A stretch of 64,000 nt of DNA from NCBI GenBank assembly GCA_026874595.1, contig CM049317.1, forward strand, positions 69,771,618-69,835,617. Direction: 5' to 3'. The notes beneath the pieces are model-generated. The model did not search any database. It was given only the letters and a program-made list of their open reading frames with translations, and was not told where the DNA came from. Of the stretch, positions 34,089 through 46,138 are shown piece after piece; the stretch's first letter is position 1; each line of letters begins with the position of its first letter. The position numbers were made by a program, and so were the translations under genes. The stretch is from Sipunculus nudus. Its lineage: Eukaryota; Annelida; Sipuncula; Golfingiida; Sipunculidae.

Positions 34089-35279
34089 AAGGGACCCATG
34101 GGTCATGGCCCTCAGCTGATTGTGATTGGACTATAAATGTATCACCATTGTGATACTATATCCAGTCAGTTAAGCATATGAATATCATTGACATGATGGG
34201 CTATTATAAAGGAATATGATGTAATATGTGAGTAAATTATGTATGAAATTACCTGAATGATGGATTAATATGGAGTAAAATATATTTATATAATTTATTT
34301 TTTATTTATTAGGGAGGGGTTGGAAATAGCAATATATTTGAGCAAATATGAATGCCATGACAGTACACTAAGCAGTGGTGGGATGATGAGAAGATTTTTA
34401 CAGATATAATATTATGATTAACTTGGCTGATGAGGGGATTTATGAGTTTGTGACTGTGTGACATGATATCTCTTCAGTCTTGACAAGATACATTATTTTG
34501 ATGCCCACCACATCTACATATTACATAGGTACCTATGGACAAATATTCATACAAAATATAAAAATATGAATACATCTTATTCATCTTGTTCTTGTTTACT
34601 GAGGCTGACACAGCAATGAGGGGTGGATGTAGAGAGAAAAGGAGAGGAAAGAAAGGGGACGGAGCATTCAACAGTACTTAAACAACTGGAAGGATAAAAT
34701 CTAAAATATTATGAAATGTAGATAAAGTCTGAGAGCAAAAGTAAACCTAGGCCATGGTTGGTTGATATGATTGAAGAAATTTAATAATATTTTGAGATCT
34801 GACCATGAGTTTCCATCGGTTACTTTTCTGATAAGCTGTTGACGGTTCATCAGTTTACAAATTTGTCTTATTCTTTTTTATGATAGGTATACAGTTACCA
34901 TGACATCACCACTCCACAGGTGGAAGGACTTCATGGGGGGGGGGGGGGGGGGGGGGGGAGGAAGGGGGGTTATGATGGGAGTTACAACGCCTCTGTCTCT
35001 CTGTATATATTTTCTTTAATTATTAAATTTTATGCTGTAGCAACAGAACTATTATTTACAGTGCCAAAAGCAAGGACTTAGTGGGTGGGGTGAGGGGATG
35101 GTAGGAGTTACAACACCTTTGCATATACATACATTATATGAAATTTAATTCAACAGTGTTTACAGGAAAAAAAGTTTATTCATAATTATTAAATATTTAA
35201 AACAGGCAGAAAAATGGAGAAACAAATCAAATCATTTTAATTCCCATTCTACTGAGTCAGGAAATTAAAGCCATATGTC

Positions 35280-36840
35280 TCCTGGCTCTGAAAATTAAAT
35301 CAAATGTACTTAATAGAAAAAAAAATGCCAAGGTCAAATTTGGGCAAAATTTAAGGTTCCATTTGCATAATTTTGCCAATAATTAAAAAAAAATTAAAAT
35401 GGTGACCTTATTTTTGGGTATACAATTATATTTTAATAAAATAATCTTATATTACTGAAAAAAAAGTCCCCAGCTTTAAAATTTATTGTGTTAACTGATC
35501 AATTATCTTTCCTGCTTTTTATACAAAGTGCTTATGTTGGGGCCAATTAACTTTTTTAATTATACAGTACTGACCTAATTACAGGCATGTACATAGGTTA
35601 TATATAAACAAATTTTTATGGAAAATATGAAGAACATAAGTGAGTGGTTTCGATATTAGGCATTTCTTAAGTGTAAAAATGATTTTAATAAAAAAATTGA
35701 GGTTTTCCTTAATTTCTCAAAGGAAAAAGGTCGCAGAGACCCAGTTTTTGGCTTGGAAGGAGATCTTAGGGACATCTAACATTATGCCAATTTTTGGATT
35801 ACCAGGAAGAGCTGTAGTAAACAAAAGTAGGGTCATGATGCTAGAAAATACAAATACATTAAGGCCTCTAAAAAACTTCAATAGCTAGATATTTTCTAAG
35901 CTTATACTTTCAAATTTCAAAATTTTTCAGATTAAATCCATATGTAAACTGGCTGTGAAAATTAAATCAAATGTACTTGCAAGAAAAAAATGTGCCATGG
36001 TCAAATTTTGGCAAAATTTAAAAGTGGTTATGTTTGGGCCCATAACTTTTTAAAATTATATAGTACTGACCTAATTACAGGCATGTACATAGGTTATATA
36101 TAGACAATTATTTATGGAAAATATGAAGAAAAAAGTGAGTGGTTTTGATATTAGGCATTCCTGAAGTGTAAAAATGATTTTAATAAAAAAATTGAGGTTT
36201 TCCTTCAAACATCAATAGCTAGACTATTTTTTAAGCTTATACTTTCAAATTTCAAAATTCATCAGATTAATTCCATAAGAAAACTGACTGTGAAAATTAA
36301 ATCAAATGTACTTACAAGAGAAAAAATGTGCCAAGGTAAAAGTTTGGCCAAATTTAAGGTACCAAATTTTTTTTTTTGCTAATATTTAAAAAAAAAATTA
36401 AAAGATTTTAATCTAATTTTGGGTATACAATTTAATTTTGATTAATTAAAGTTATATTACTCGAAAAAAGGTCCTTAGCTTTAACAAGTTTTGTGTTAAG
36501 TGATCAAATATATTTCCTGATTTTTTTACAAAAGCATTATGTTTGGGCCCATAACTTTTCAAATTATATAATACAGACCTTATTTCTGGCATGTATTTAG
36601 GAACTATACAGAGGAATATTTATGGTAAATATGAGGAAAAACAGATGAATGGTTTTTATATTAGGCAGTCCTGAAGTGTGAAAATAGGTTTTTAATAACA
36701 AATTGAGGTTTTTCCTTAATTTCTCAAAGGAACGATGTCGCAAAGACCCAGTTTTCAGGTTGGTAGGAGATCTGGGGACATCTAACATTATGACGAATTT
36801 TGGATTCCTAGGTCATACAGTTTCAAAACATGTATGGTAG
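35280..36840 (+). repeat. Repeat of about 520 bp, about three diverged units
   Basis: GAAAATTAAATCAAATGTAC recurs at about 35289, 35957 and 36294. GGGCC-ATAACTTTT then AATTATATA recurs at about 35539, 36037 and 36546. AT-rich and non-coding. Confidence 0.8.
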
Positions 36841-37344
36841 AGCTTAATTAAGTGATGCTAATTAATTGTTTATGTTCAAGCTGTACTATTAACTTTATAT
36901 GTGAAGAACCATGCTGTGGGCCAGTCTGTTCCCTAGTGTGTCACACCATGTGGTCAACCCACTGGACAGTAACCCTCAGTACGTGTGTTTGTTGGGCCAT
37001 AATAATTCTTCACTCAGTGTTATACATATTAGCTTCATATTTAGAACACTGCTAGATTCCTATAACTTTAAGTAACTCTGTTTTCATCCTTGTATATTTA
37101 TTTAGTGGTGCTGCAATTATGATTTAAGTGGATATTCTGTGTCTGTTGAAGTTCTAAACTTTGTGATAACCTATACAGTAAGTTATGGCTATATGTTAGT
37201 TTGATACTATTTTCTACATGTATAATCTTTGGGTCACATTTCATGTGGATGTAAAGTTTCTGTTAATTTGATAAAGTAGTTTTTGTATAATGTGTCAGTA
37301 ACATGAGGAAACACAGATTTAATTAATTGCTGTAACAGAATGTA

Positions 37345-37600
37345 AATTTATGTATCTTGGCATGATCCTATCAGTGTTACTTAATGAGAAGCCCATCAGT
37401 GTCACCCTGGTAGCGTCAGGGTCAAGGTATAATGATGCTGCCAGAAGTCTGGCTAGCAAGAGCAGATTTGAATTGACCACTGAGCTGGACACACAAAAAC
37501 AGACCAGCATGCTGTATACACTGAATACACCGTCTCTACCACTTGAGGACTTATTATTATTTTTTGTGTTTACTAATTTCCCCATAAACACAAGATCCCG
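37345..37600 (+). pseudogene. Possible LINE RT thumb fragment
   Basis: The reading MYLGMILSVLLNEKPISVTL, then VASGSRYNDAARSLASKSRF, resembles the YLG-(I/V)L--L------V-----S-A-RAL block that follows the polymerase core in CR1-like LINEs. It is short and unaccompanied. Confidence 0.35.
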
Positions 37601-37849
37601 CTAGCGTGACAATACATGCCACATCTATGGACAGACGGATGGACAATGGACCATGACTACAGCTGAGCTGACTTATAGTCAGCTGAGCTATAAAGTCTCT
37701 AGCTTCAGCAATTCTCAAGTTAAGGGAGTAAATATATTTCCTGAATGTTTACAAAGTGCATTATGTTCGGGCTCATAACTTCCGGAATTAAAAAAAAATA
37801 TTGAACTAATTTCTGGTTTGTACATAGGAAATATATAGAGGAATTAATA

Positions 37850-38690
37850 TATTAAAAACTAGAATACAGGTAGTCAAGAAGCGACCTCATGTATCCGCCA
37901 AAATCAAAGAGGAATGGGTAAAGTGAGGCATGGATTGAATGGCAGGGGGAATTAGGTTGAGGTGTGTTGCATAATAGCCTGGATGTCTGCAGCCGAAATG
38001 TGTATGTCGGTTGCAGCACCTACCACAAAATCCATAAAGCTATCCAAGTTGTATACATATGCAACATTTTAGGCAGATAAGTCAAACAACTACATGTATG
38101 TGAGTGATTTCATCCAACAGCAGACAAACAGAGGGACTTGTGCAAAAATGGTGGCAGGTGGCGCCATCAATTTTGTGTATGATTGAGAGCTGTGTGAGAT
38201 CTATACACATGCACAATTTCAGGGGGTTATGGCCAACCAGTCCTGAGATATAAGCCTGAATGTGTGCAGCATTAACATAAATGTAGGTGGTGCCACCTGC
38301 CAAAAAAATCGAGAAAGCTATCCAAGATGTATAAACACGCAAAATTTTAGGCAGATAAGTCAAACCACTACAGATATATGAGAGATTTTAGACCACGTAG
38401 GACAAACAGACAGACACTGTGCAAAAATGGTTGCAGGTGGCCCCTCCAGTTTTGTGTATGATAAGGAGCTATGTGAGATGAAAAATGATAAAAATAGGTA
38501 AAGGTCACCCATATTCGACCGTGACCGAGATTTTGCCGATATATATCTTTACCGAGGAAATAAAATTCTTACGGTGAATCCTGTTCAAGATATCCGGCTC
38601 ACAAGGTAAGAGTTAACGGACGCCGGACGGACGGACAGCTTGGGTGACAACAATAGCCCATCAGCCTAAGGTGAGGGCTAAAAAAGTCTG
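37850..38690 (+). repeat. GGTGGCGCCATC/GGTGGTGCCACC-type repeat block
   Basis: Same family as 21425-22462. It ends with ACGGACGCCGGACGGACGGA and then a CATCAGCCTAAGGTGAGGGC tail, which differs from the TCAGCTGAGCTAAAA tail. Confidence 0.75.
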
Positions 38691-38744
38691 TACATGTGCA
38701 TTTATCATGAAAATTCAAATTTTTCATGAAATTTTCTATGTTCA

Positions 38745-38930
38745 GAGGCCTTCATACAGTCAAAAGTAGGTCAACCAGGAAAAAACGTGAACTCGATCTG
38801 TAAGTGGTCATTTTCTACGTTCCGGAGCCGTCATACAGTCAAAAGTTAGTCAACTGAGACGAAATGCAAACTAGAACTGAAACTGGTCATTATCTGCCCA
38901 CACACCAAGAATCAGGCCATTATCTGCAGG
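38745..38930. repeat. Two diverged copies of about 88 bp
   Basis: CTTCATACAGTCAAAAGTAG at 38750 and CGTCATACAGTCAAAAGTTA at 38830, each followed by a related GTGGTCATTTTCT / CTGGTCATTATCT. Confidence 0.7.
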
Positions 38931-39925
38931 CATTGCGAAAAAAAGTCTGTACAACTGTTTCATTGAGGAATGACGAATTTGGGTAAAACTATATGCCGCG
39001 GCCACTTTGTGGCGGGGACATAAAAATTTAAATCAATAGATTAAACTTATCCAAGAAACTGACAGAATTCACTAATGGTGAATCACAGAAACAAAAATAC
39101 AATGCAGGGCTTCACTTTTACTTCTGAATGTCACAATTTCATTGATCCTGGCAACAACCTGTAAGATACTACAGGCCCACTTAACCTCTCATCTATATTA
39201 ATACTGACCCATTAATAAGCCACCCCTATTGTAAATTAGGCTGGCCTACAGACAAAAATCTACAAGCCTCCCCATTCCTCCGCTGGTACTTAAAGGATCC
39301 AGACATGGGACAGTGGCCTACGTCTGGTCAGCATTTGGTTAAGTCATTTAGAGGTGTTCAGGGGCTAAATGTTAAATTGACATATAGTGAAGTTCAGTAA
39401 CTGCCGTGATTTGTTCTAGCCTCCCTGTTTACCACATTTAACTATTAGACTGGCAGTATATCTATGTTCAGGACAGATCTTTGGCCATTTGGTGATTTTA
39501 AACTTATATTCCTGAGATGTTTTCTATTATCTGTGGGAAAAATCCTTCAAAACAATAAATATGTACAGATGTTTGTGTGTTAATAACATTAATCAGAAGT
39601 ATTTGCACAGATATACATACAGATTATTTAAAATCAAATACATACAGATTATTTAAAATCAAGGTATTTTTTTTTAATAATAAAGTTTAGATGAGTCAAG
39701 ATTCAGGCCTTTGTTTAGAGTTTTATCTTGGACACACTTGATAAGTGGAGCAAGGAGGAGCCAAAGTTTGTTTGCCCTGTCAACATTTCCTGGAACTTTT
39801 ACTTTCCCTGGGCAAGTGGCTAACTGTTAATGACAAGCCCTGCAAAGAATATGAAATTTCTGTAACTCACATTTTTTACCTACCTCAATGCTTTCATAGC
39901 CTGGTCTTGTTCCACCTCCAAATCT
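38931..39925. other. Non-repetitive stretch, nothing recognised
   Basis: No coding similarity, tandem repeat or RNA gene is visible on either strand. Confidence 0.5.
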
Positions 39926-40075
39926 CTCTTACTGGAGGTCAGAAATGCTGCACAGGAGCTCTCTCTTACTGGAGGTCAGAATTGCTGCACAGGAGCTCTC
40001 TCTAACTGGAGATCAGAAATGCTTCACAGGAGCTCTCTCTAACTGGAGGTCAGAAATGCTGCTCAGGAGCCACTG
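39926..40075. repeat. 37-bp tandem repeat, four units
   Basis: CTTACTGGAGGTCAGAAATG, then CTGCACAGGAGCTCTCT, repeated with 1-3 changes per copy. Confidence 0.95.
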
Positions 40076-40999
40076 CTGAAATACAGGAAACACATTGACT
40101 TTCATTTGATTAACAGGCAGAATTACTTAGATCTGCACTAAAACTGCTTAAAAAGACTTGTGTTCACAATTTTGTTTTTTTTTTCAGCATACTTTATTCA
40201 ACACAATTGTCTGTTGATCAAAGTACAATAAAATTATACAAATGTAAGCCAGCCTTCATTGACTGATAAAAATTGTCAATGATCAATAGGAAGAACAAAT
40301 GTCAGGAAAATAATTCACCATTGCGAAACTAATTTTAATTTTTGTTATTTAAAAGGCGAGTATGGATGCTTTAATAATAAAAATAAAGATAATTAACACC
40401 ACAAGTTCAGTTATGCTGATAAAACTAAACTAACTTAGATAAATAAGCTGACCAAGGAAATACAAGGTACCACCTTGACTAGTGTGATAGTGATACAGTA
40501 GCTGTACATGTGAAATGTTTTTATAAATCCCTTGAAGCAAAAAGCCAGAAATTGAGCTGATCACTCCTGTGCAGTTGTAATCATTCAGCAGACCACTAGG
40601 TATATTCTCTCCACACAACAGATATGAGCTGGTCAATGGAACCCATTTTGTATCATCACAGAGCTGATCACTGTAACCCCTGTACAGACACCATGGAGTT
40701 GATCACTGGACAGATGATACACTGCCAAAAAACTGGTCCCTGTATCTCCTGCAAAGATAATCATAGAATTTTTTTTTATAAAAGGATATATTTACATACC
40801 AAGTGTGTTGAAAATACATTAATAGTATCCTGTTGTCTTAATTCTTAAAAATAATGGTTTCAGGCATCATTTCACTATGAAACCATTTCTTCTGTACACA
40901 AGTGGAAATAAACTTGCATTGGGAGCAAAAAGTACTCAACAAACACAAAAAAAAATATTTTCCAAGCACCTAACCAGTGTTTCTTCTTGTAAAAGGACT
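40076..40999. other. AT-rich spacer, nothing recognised
   Basis: Short GAGCTGATCACTG-type words near 40550-40700 may be early degenerate relatives of the 30-bp array to the right. No gene. Confidence 0.4.
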
Positions 41000-41887
41000 G
41001 AACTGTAAGTAGATCAGAGATGATTGCTTACCTGTTAGTATGTTCAGAGGTAATCACTCACCTGTAAAGATAATCAGAGATGATAAGTCACCTGTAAGCA
41101 TAATCAGAGATGATCACTTTCCTGTGAGCATACTTAGTGATGATCACTCACCTGCAAGTATGTTCAGAGGTAATCACTAACCTGTAATGATGATCAGAGA
41201 TGATCTTTCACCTGTAATCATAATCAGAGATGATCCCTTACCTGTAAGCATAATCAGAGATGATCACTTTCCTGTGAGCATACTCAGTGATGATCACTCA
41301 CCTATAAATATAATTAGAGATAATCACTCACGTGTAAATATAATCAGAGATGATCTCTTACCTGTACAGAGATGATCACTTACATGAAAACATAATCAGA
41401 GATAATCACTCACATGTAAATATAATCAGAGATGATCTCTTACCTGAACAGAGATGATCACTTACAAGTAAGCATAATCAGAGATAATCACTCACATGTA
41501 AACATCATAAATCAGAGATGATCTCTTACCTGTACAGAGATTATCACTTACAAATAAGCATAAACAGAGATAATCACTCACATGTAAAAATAATCAGAGA
41601 TGATCACTCACCTGTAAGCATGATCAGAGATAATCACTCACATGAAAACATAATCAGAGATGATCACTTACAAGTAAGCATAATCAGAGATAATCACTCA
41701 CATGTAAAGTTGTAAACATAATCAGAGATGATCTCTTACCTGTACAGAGATGATCACTTACATGTAAACATAATCAGAGATAATCACTCACATGTAAACA
41801 TAATCAGAGATGATCTCTTACCTGCATGCATAATCAAACATGATAACTTTCCTGTGAGCATACACAGTGATGATCACTCACCTGTAA
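41000..41887. repeat. 30-bp minisatellite (left part)
   Basis: The consensus is GATGATCACTCACCTGTAAG plus CATAATCAGA, about 28 degenerate copies, some shortened. The array continues at 45880-46018 on the far side of the LINE insertion. Confidence 0.95.
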
Positions 41888-42419
41888 CAGAACAGAAAAC
41901 AGAAAACAGTTCATTCAGGAAAACAAGGCCTCAAGCCCAAAGTTCCAACATTCATGTGGACATATGTACCATTCAATTTCAAACAACAATTGTGTTACCA
42001 ATACGAATGAAGCAGTTAAAATAAACTATGAATAGTAATAACGTAATTAAAAGGAGAGAAAGAAGTGGAAAAATATTAAATAAATAATCAAATAGAATAA
42101 AGAAAAAAAATATATAAAAGATACAAACAAGCAAAACAAAATTATACAAACAGAAAAAAAAAAACAAAAAAAAAAATTAATAATTTCGAAAATAATATGG
42201 ATACTTATATGCCTAAAAATTCATACAATATACTCACATATGGTATTCTGGTGGCTGAAACATTAAGTTAAAGTAGTATTACAAACATTATAAGATACAT
42301 AATACACAAAATGCTAATTGATCAGTCTCCTACTGTTGATTTTCTTAAGCTGAAAGCATGATATTCATAAGCAGCTAGTTTGGTTATTTCACATGTATTT
42401 TCTGATTTCAATATCTTTT
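41888..42419 (-). other. LINE 3' UTR
   Basis: A/T-rich sequence after the last coding similarity. On the minus strand it ends in repeated TTTTCTG units rather than a poly-A tail, adjacent to the TGTAA target duplication. Confidence 0.6.
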
Positions 42420-42960
42420 TAAAATTAAATTCTGTTGACTCTTGAACTCTGTTGACTCTCAACATGGATTTGAAAATACTGTAACTTATTACTTGACTTT
42501 ACATCACTACTCCAGTTCTGTCGCGCCATATCTATCAATCTGTCTTTAAAACATCTTTTTAAACCAGTTACGATCACCGACTTCTTGAGCCATCCATATA
42601 AAACCAAAACTAGTCTGAAAAAGTAAAGATTTCACTTCTGTTACCCATGTTAATTTACCATTTTCATCAAGTTTCCTTAATAAAATATATAAACGTCTTG
42701 TATATCTTGCCTCTTCCATATGCAGCAACCTTAACCAGTATTTAATGCACTGAACTGAATTTGTCACAAATAAAGGAAAATGTCCACAATCTCCTAAGAC
42801 AGCTGCATTTGGAGTAGTGCTTCCAACATTTAATATATATTTGCAAAATTTATAATGAACCCTTTCTATTATTTCTGATTTACTATGTCCCCATAGCTCG
42901 CTCCCATACATTAATATTGGTGCTACCACGCTATCAAATAGCTTAAAAACTTGCTTTTTA
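42420..42960 (-). pseudogene. LINE ORF2: C-terminal region
   Basis: The reading is MVAPILMYGSELWGHSKSEI, then VHYKFCKYILNVGSTTPNAA, then VLGDCGHFPLFV, then KYWLRLLHM. In another frame it reads WLKKSVIVTGLKRCFKDRLI, then DMARQNWSS. PI--YG-E-WG and V-GE-G--P are typical of the region downstream of the RT. One frameshift at about 42590. Confidence 0.85.
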
Positions 42961-43170
42961 TGTTGATTAAAGTTCTTGATTACTTGTACTGCTTTAACTG
43001 CCTGCTGAGCTTGCTGTTGTTGTGTCCTATGCCATGACAGTTTAGAAGTAAAGGTAATGCCTAAATATTTATACTGAGAAACAAAGATTTATTTGTTTAC
43101 CTTTAAAATACCATTTTTCTGTTTTCTTAGTAATACCTCCTCTCCTAAAAACCATGATTTTAGTTTTGTC

Positions 43171-44546
43171 TTAATTAATTTTCATAACATATCTGCAGCA
43201 AAATATTTGTAACTGGTTAATCTGTTTTTGTAGTCTTCCTACTGTATCTCCAAAATTAACAATGTCATCTGCAAATAGCAATCTCATAACATTAGGTAGA
43301 ATGTGGTCAATGTAAATTCCTTCTTGCTTTGATATTGATAACATGTTATAAAATTCATTAATATAAAGAGAAAATAACAATGGACTGAGTACACACCCCT
43401 GTCTGGTACCAACTGCACAATTAAAGTAATCTGTTATTCCGGAGTCATTTTTTACACAAGACTTCATTTTTTAATACATTGATTTTAAAACTTTCAGAAT
43501 TTTACCATTTATCCCTGATTTCAACAATATAAACCACAAGCTGTCATGTTGTACAGAAAAATCTATATATAAACAATAAAATCTACCTTTTGGTTTTGTC
43601 AGATATTTTTGTGCTAAAGCCTGTAAAACAAATGCATTATATATTGTACTGTGGTTTTTCCAATACCCTGCTTGTGCTTCTGGTAATAAGTCAGAATCAT
43701 CTGCATATTTCCATAGCCTGGTGTGAAGAATTTTCGTGAAAGTTTTACCCAAAATGCTTAATGATGATAATCCCAGATAGTTTCCAGGATCATTTACATT
43801 ACCTTTTTTGTGTAATGGTAGAATTATTGCTTTGCACCACTCCTCTGGAAAAGAACCTGTGTGTAATATGTTATTATACAATGACTGCAAAGAAGGTAAA
43901 ATGTATTTTAAGATATATACTATTATTTCTAATGGAATTCCATCAGGACCAGGAGCTTTACCTTTTTTCATCTGTTGCACAGCTTGCTGGATTTCATTAA
44001 CACTAATATCAGTGTTAAGGACACCACCTGCATTTTCATTATATGAATCTCCTGTGTACTTTTTACCATACTCTTAAAATCTTTGTCAATATCAGTCTTG
44101 TTACCATTAAGTAGTCCATTAAAGTACTCAAACCATTGTCTAGCATCTATATTGGATATTTTAGAATTCTGTTTAAATTTTTTAAGGTTTTTCCAAAGTT
44201 CATGGTTTCCTTTAACATTAAATACCTTCATTACTTTCTCCTGCTGCTTTATGTTCTTTTTATGATCACACATATACCTGAATCTCTTTTTTTCATTTTT
44301 ATATAATATCAGATCCTGAGTGCTACCTGTACTTCTGTATTTATTTAATGCCTTGTTTTTTACTGATTTAACACAGCTGCATTCCTGGTCCCACCAATCA
44401 GGCTGACTTGTAGGATAGTGATTATTTTTATGTTCTATAGAGACAGTATGTATTACTTTATATAAACAATGAAGGGCTTTTTCAATATCATAATCAATAA
44501 ATGTGTTAAACTCTTGAAAAAGTTTTTTTACTATATTCCTGATCAA
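43171..44546 (-). pseudogene. LINE ORF2: reverse transcriptase domain
   Basis: The reading runs QPDWWDQECSCVKSVKNKAL, then QQMKKGKAPGPDGIPLEII, then FPEEWCKAIILPLHKKGNVN, then GLSSLSILGKTFTKILHTRL, then EAQAGYWKNHSTIYNAFVLQ, then GRFYCLYIDFS, then, after a frameshift near 43470, GTRQGCVLSPLLFSLYINEF and MRLLFADDIVNFGDTVGRLQ. These are the RT core motifs; the catalytic pair is FADD. At the first Asp motif the text reads YIDFSVQHDS, so the usual KAFDS segment is deleted. Confidence 0.92.
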
Positions 44547-45419
44547 GTAAATTAGCCAACCCTTCAGGTTCCTTTGATTTCACAATGTATTTTCTCCATT
44601 GTGATGACTTCATGGAGGTTTTCTTTTGAGATGATTTTACAGTAGAATGAAGAGTACATCTTATTGGAAAATGGTCAGACAGATCTGTTGTTAACACTGA
44701 AAATGATGCTACTGTATGAAAAAGATCAGAACTTCGTCATTGTCAATAAAATCATGCATATTGCCTATTCTTGCATTAAAATCTCCCATAAGGATAAAAT
44801 TTACTTCCCCATATTTTGATACCATTTGAAATAGTTTATTTTCTAATCTAAGTATACCATCAGTTTCTTCCATACTGTTGTACAAGGGTGAATTTCCAGG
44901 AGCAACATATGCACATATTATCATTACATTTTTATTGGAGTTTAAAGCCTCTCCATCTAATAGCAAAGCAATCCTATCAATAAACCTGTGAACCTCAATA
45001 ATTTTAAAATTACAAGTTTTTCTTATACAAAATAATACACCTCCCTGTTTCATGTTTTCCCTTGCAGTTCCAAAGCAATTAAAGTCAGTAAAAAAGCTTA
45101 CAAAGTCATCAGAGTTATTAGCCCAGGTTTCCACAATACACATAACATGACAATCTATTAAGAGCTGTTTAAAATCTGTTGAGAAAAGCTTAGATTTCAG
45201 ACCTCCTGCATTCCAGGATATAAAATTCACATTATCTGTATTGTCATTAGTATCTGTGCACGTGTTAGTTATTTGATCTGTGCTTACCTCCATATTTTGT
45301 GCAAGTGCTGAGTGAATGTTAGTATCCTGTTGACAAGGTGCTGTTAATTCATTGGTTGGGCTAAACCTGTTACTTGAATGCTCTGCATCTGAAAAGGAAA
45401 TAAACATATGGTTTATCAT
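44506..45419 (-). pseudogene. LINE ORF2: APE-type endonuclease domain
   Basis: The reading NVNFISWNAGGLKSKLFSTD continues through IVETWA (catalytic E), VNFILMGDFNARIGN (GDFNAR) and, after a frameshift at about 44700, LTTDLSDHFPIRCTL (SDH). These are the catalytic motifs of apurinic-endonuclease-like LINE nucleases, which nick target DNA to prime reverse transcription. The frameshift at the SDH block would inactivate it. Confidence 0.9.
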
Positions 45420-45464
45420 GATCTCATTTTCATGTGTATAAGATTTTGGACCCTGGCATAACCC

Positions 45465-45860
45465 CTATTTATTTCTATTGGCTCTTCCCAATGTTACTTT
45501 ACTTTGAGTATAAAAATCCCATTTGAACCAAGTCCCATCAATACACAGTTTATCAAAAGTAAGAAAGGATTCTAGATTGTCTTCTCTGGCCTTAATCATG
45601 TGTGGGACCAAATTGCGCCGTGCCTCTCTTACTTGATCACTAAAGTCATTTGTAATCTTGATATTACTGTCTCTCAATTTCTCTCTTGCCTGTGATAATA
45701 CGTTTTCTTTGTCTTTGTATCTTGTGAATTTGACAATAACAGGTCTTGGTTTCCCATTTCTGTTTCTGACTGGTAGTCTATGCACTCTATCAATACCCAG
45801 ATCATGGTCACTATCGCACTCGAGCTCCAGTTTGTCCTTCAACACACCTCGGACCTTTTC
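45465..45860 (-). pseudogene. LINE ORF1 protein, C-terminal RRM-like part
   Basis: The reading is LELECDSDHDLGIDRVHRLP, then RPVIVKFTRYKDKENVLSQA, then REKLRDSNIKITNDFSDQVR, then EARRNLVPHMIKARED. The pattern ...RVHRLG/P ... RP-IVKF--YKDKE-VL--AR is the RNA-binding ORF1p signature of L1/I-like LINEs. The N-terminus is missing because the element is 5' truncated. The stop at 45462 is followed closely by ORF2. Confidence 0.85.
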
Positions 45861-45863
45861 CTC

Positions 45864-45882
45864 ACACTCCTGCCAGGAGTGT
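45864..45882. repeat. 19-bp perfect inverted repeat at the LINE 5' junction
   Basis: ACACTCCTG-C-CAGGAGTGT, spanning the insertion edge. It may be chance or a junction scar. Confidence 0.7.
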
Positions 45883-46018
45883 AAGCATACTCAGTGATGA
45901 TCACTTTCCTATAAACATTATCAGAGATGATCACTCCCCTGTAAATATAATCAAAGATTATTAATAACCTTTAAACATAATCAGAGATGATCACTGACCT
46001 ACAAGCATAAAGAGATGA
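45880..46018. repeat. 30-bp minisatellite (right part)
   Basis: GATGATCACTTTCCTATAAA and further copies continue the 41000-41887 array. Confidence 0.9.
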
Positions 46019-46138
46019 TTATAACAATATTTATTTAGTTACCTTTAAACAATGGTAACCCTTGAATAAATTATCGAGATACTTCACCTTGTATCTGCTC
46101 ATAATTTCTGCATATTAGAACAGCATAAACATAACAAG

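Larger units (their letters stand above)
34091..37692 (+). mobile_element. Head-to-tail element (3.6 kb)
   Basis: The head GGGACCCATGGGTCATGGCC is followed by CTCAGCTGA. The tail is ACTTATAGTCAGCTGAGCTA at 37670-37690. The body contains a 22-base G run (34937-34958), three diverged copies of a repeat of about 520 bp, and an unplaced LINE-like stretch at 37340-37600. No intact coding sequence. Confidence 0.5.
41888..45879 (-). mobile_element. 5'-truncated non-LTR retrotransposon inserted in the 30-bp array
   Basis: The element is read on the minus strand: ORF1 fragment, APE endonuclease, reverse transcriptase, C-terminal region, then a 3' UTR ending in a short TTTTCTG-type repeat. It interrupts the minisatellite exactly, and TGTAA occurs on both sides (41883-41887 and 45880-45884), which fits a 5-bp target-site duplication. 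The codings are broken by several frameshifts. The clade is uncertain; the ORF1 RRM-like domain plus APE endonuclease and an FADD reverse transcriptase fit the I/Nimb or L1/Tx1 groups. Confidence 0.85.

Noticed and set aside
41187-42024. Frames encoding 'IIRDDHSPVSIIRDN' repeats
   Set aside because: Translation of the 30-bp minisatellite; a multiple-of-three unit keeps the frame open without selection.
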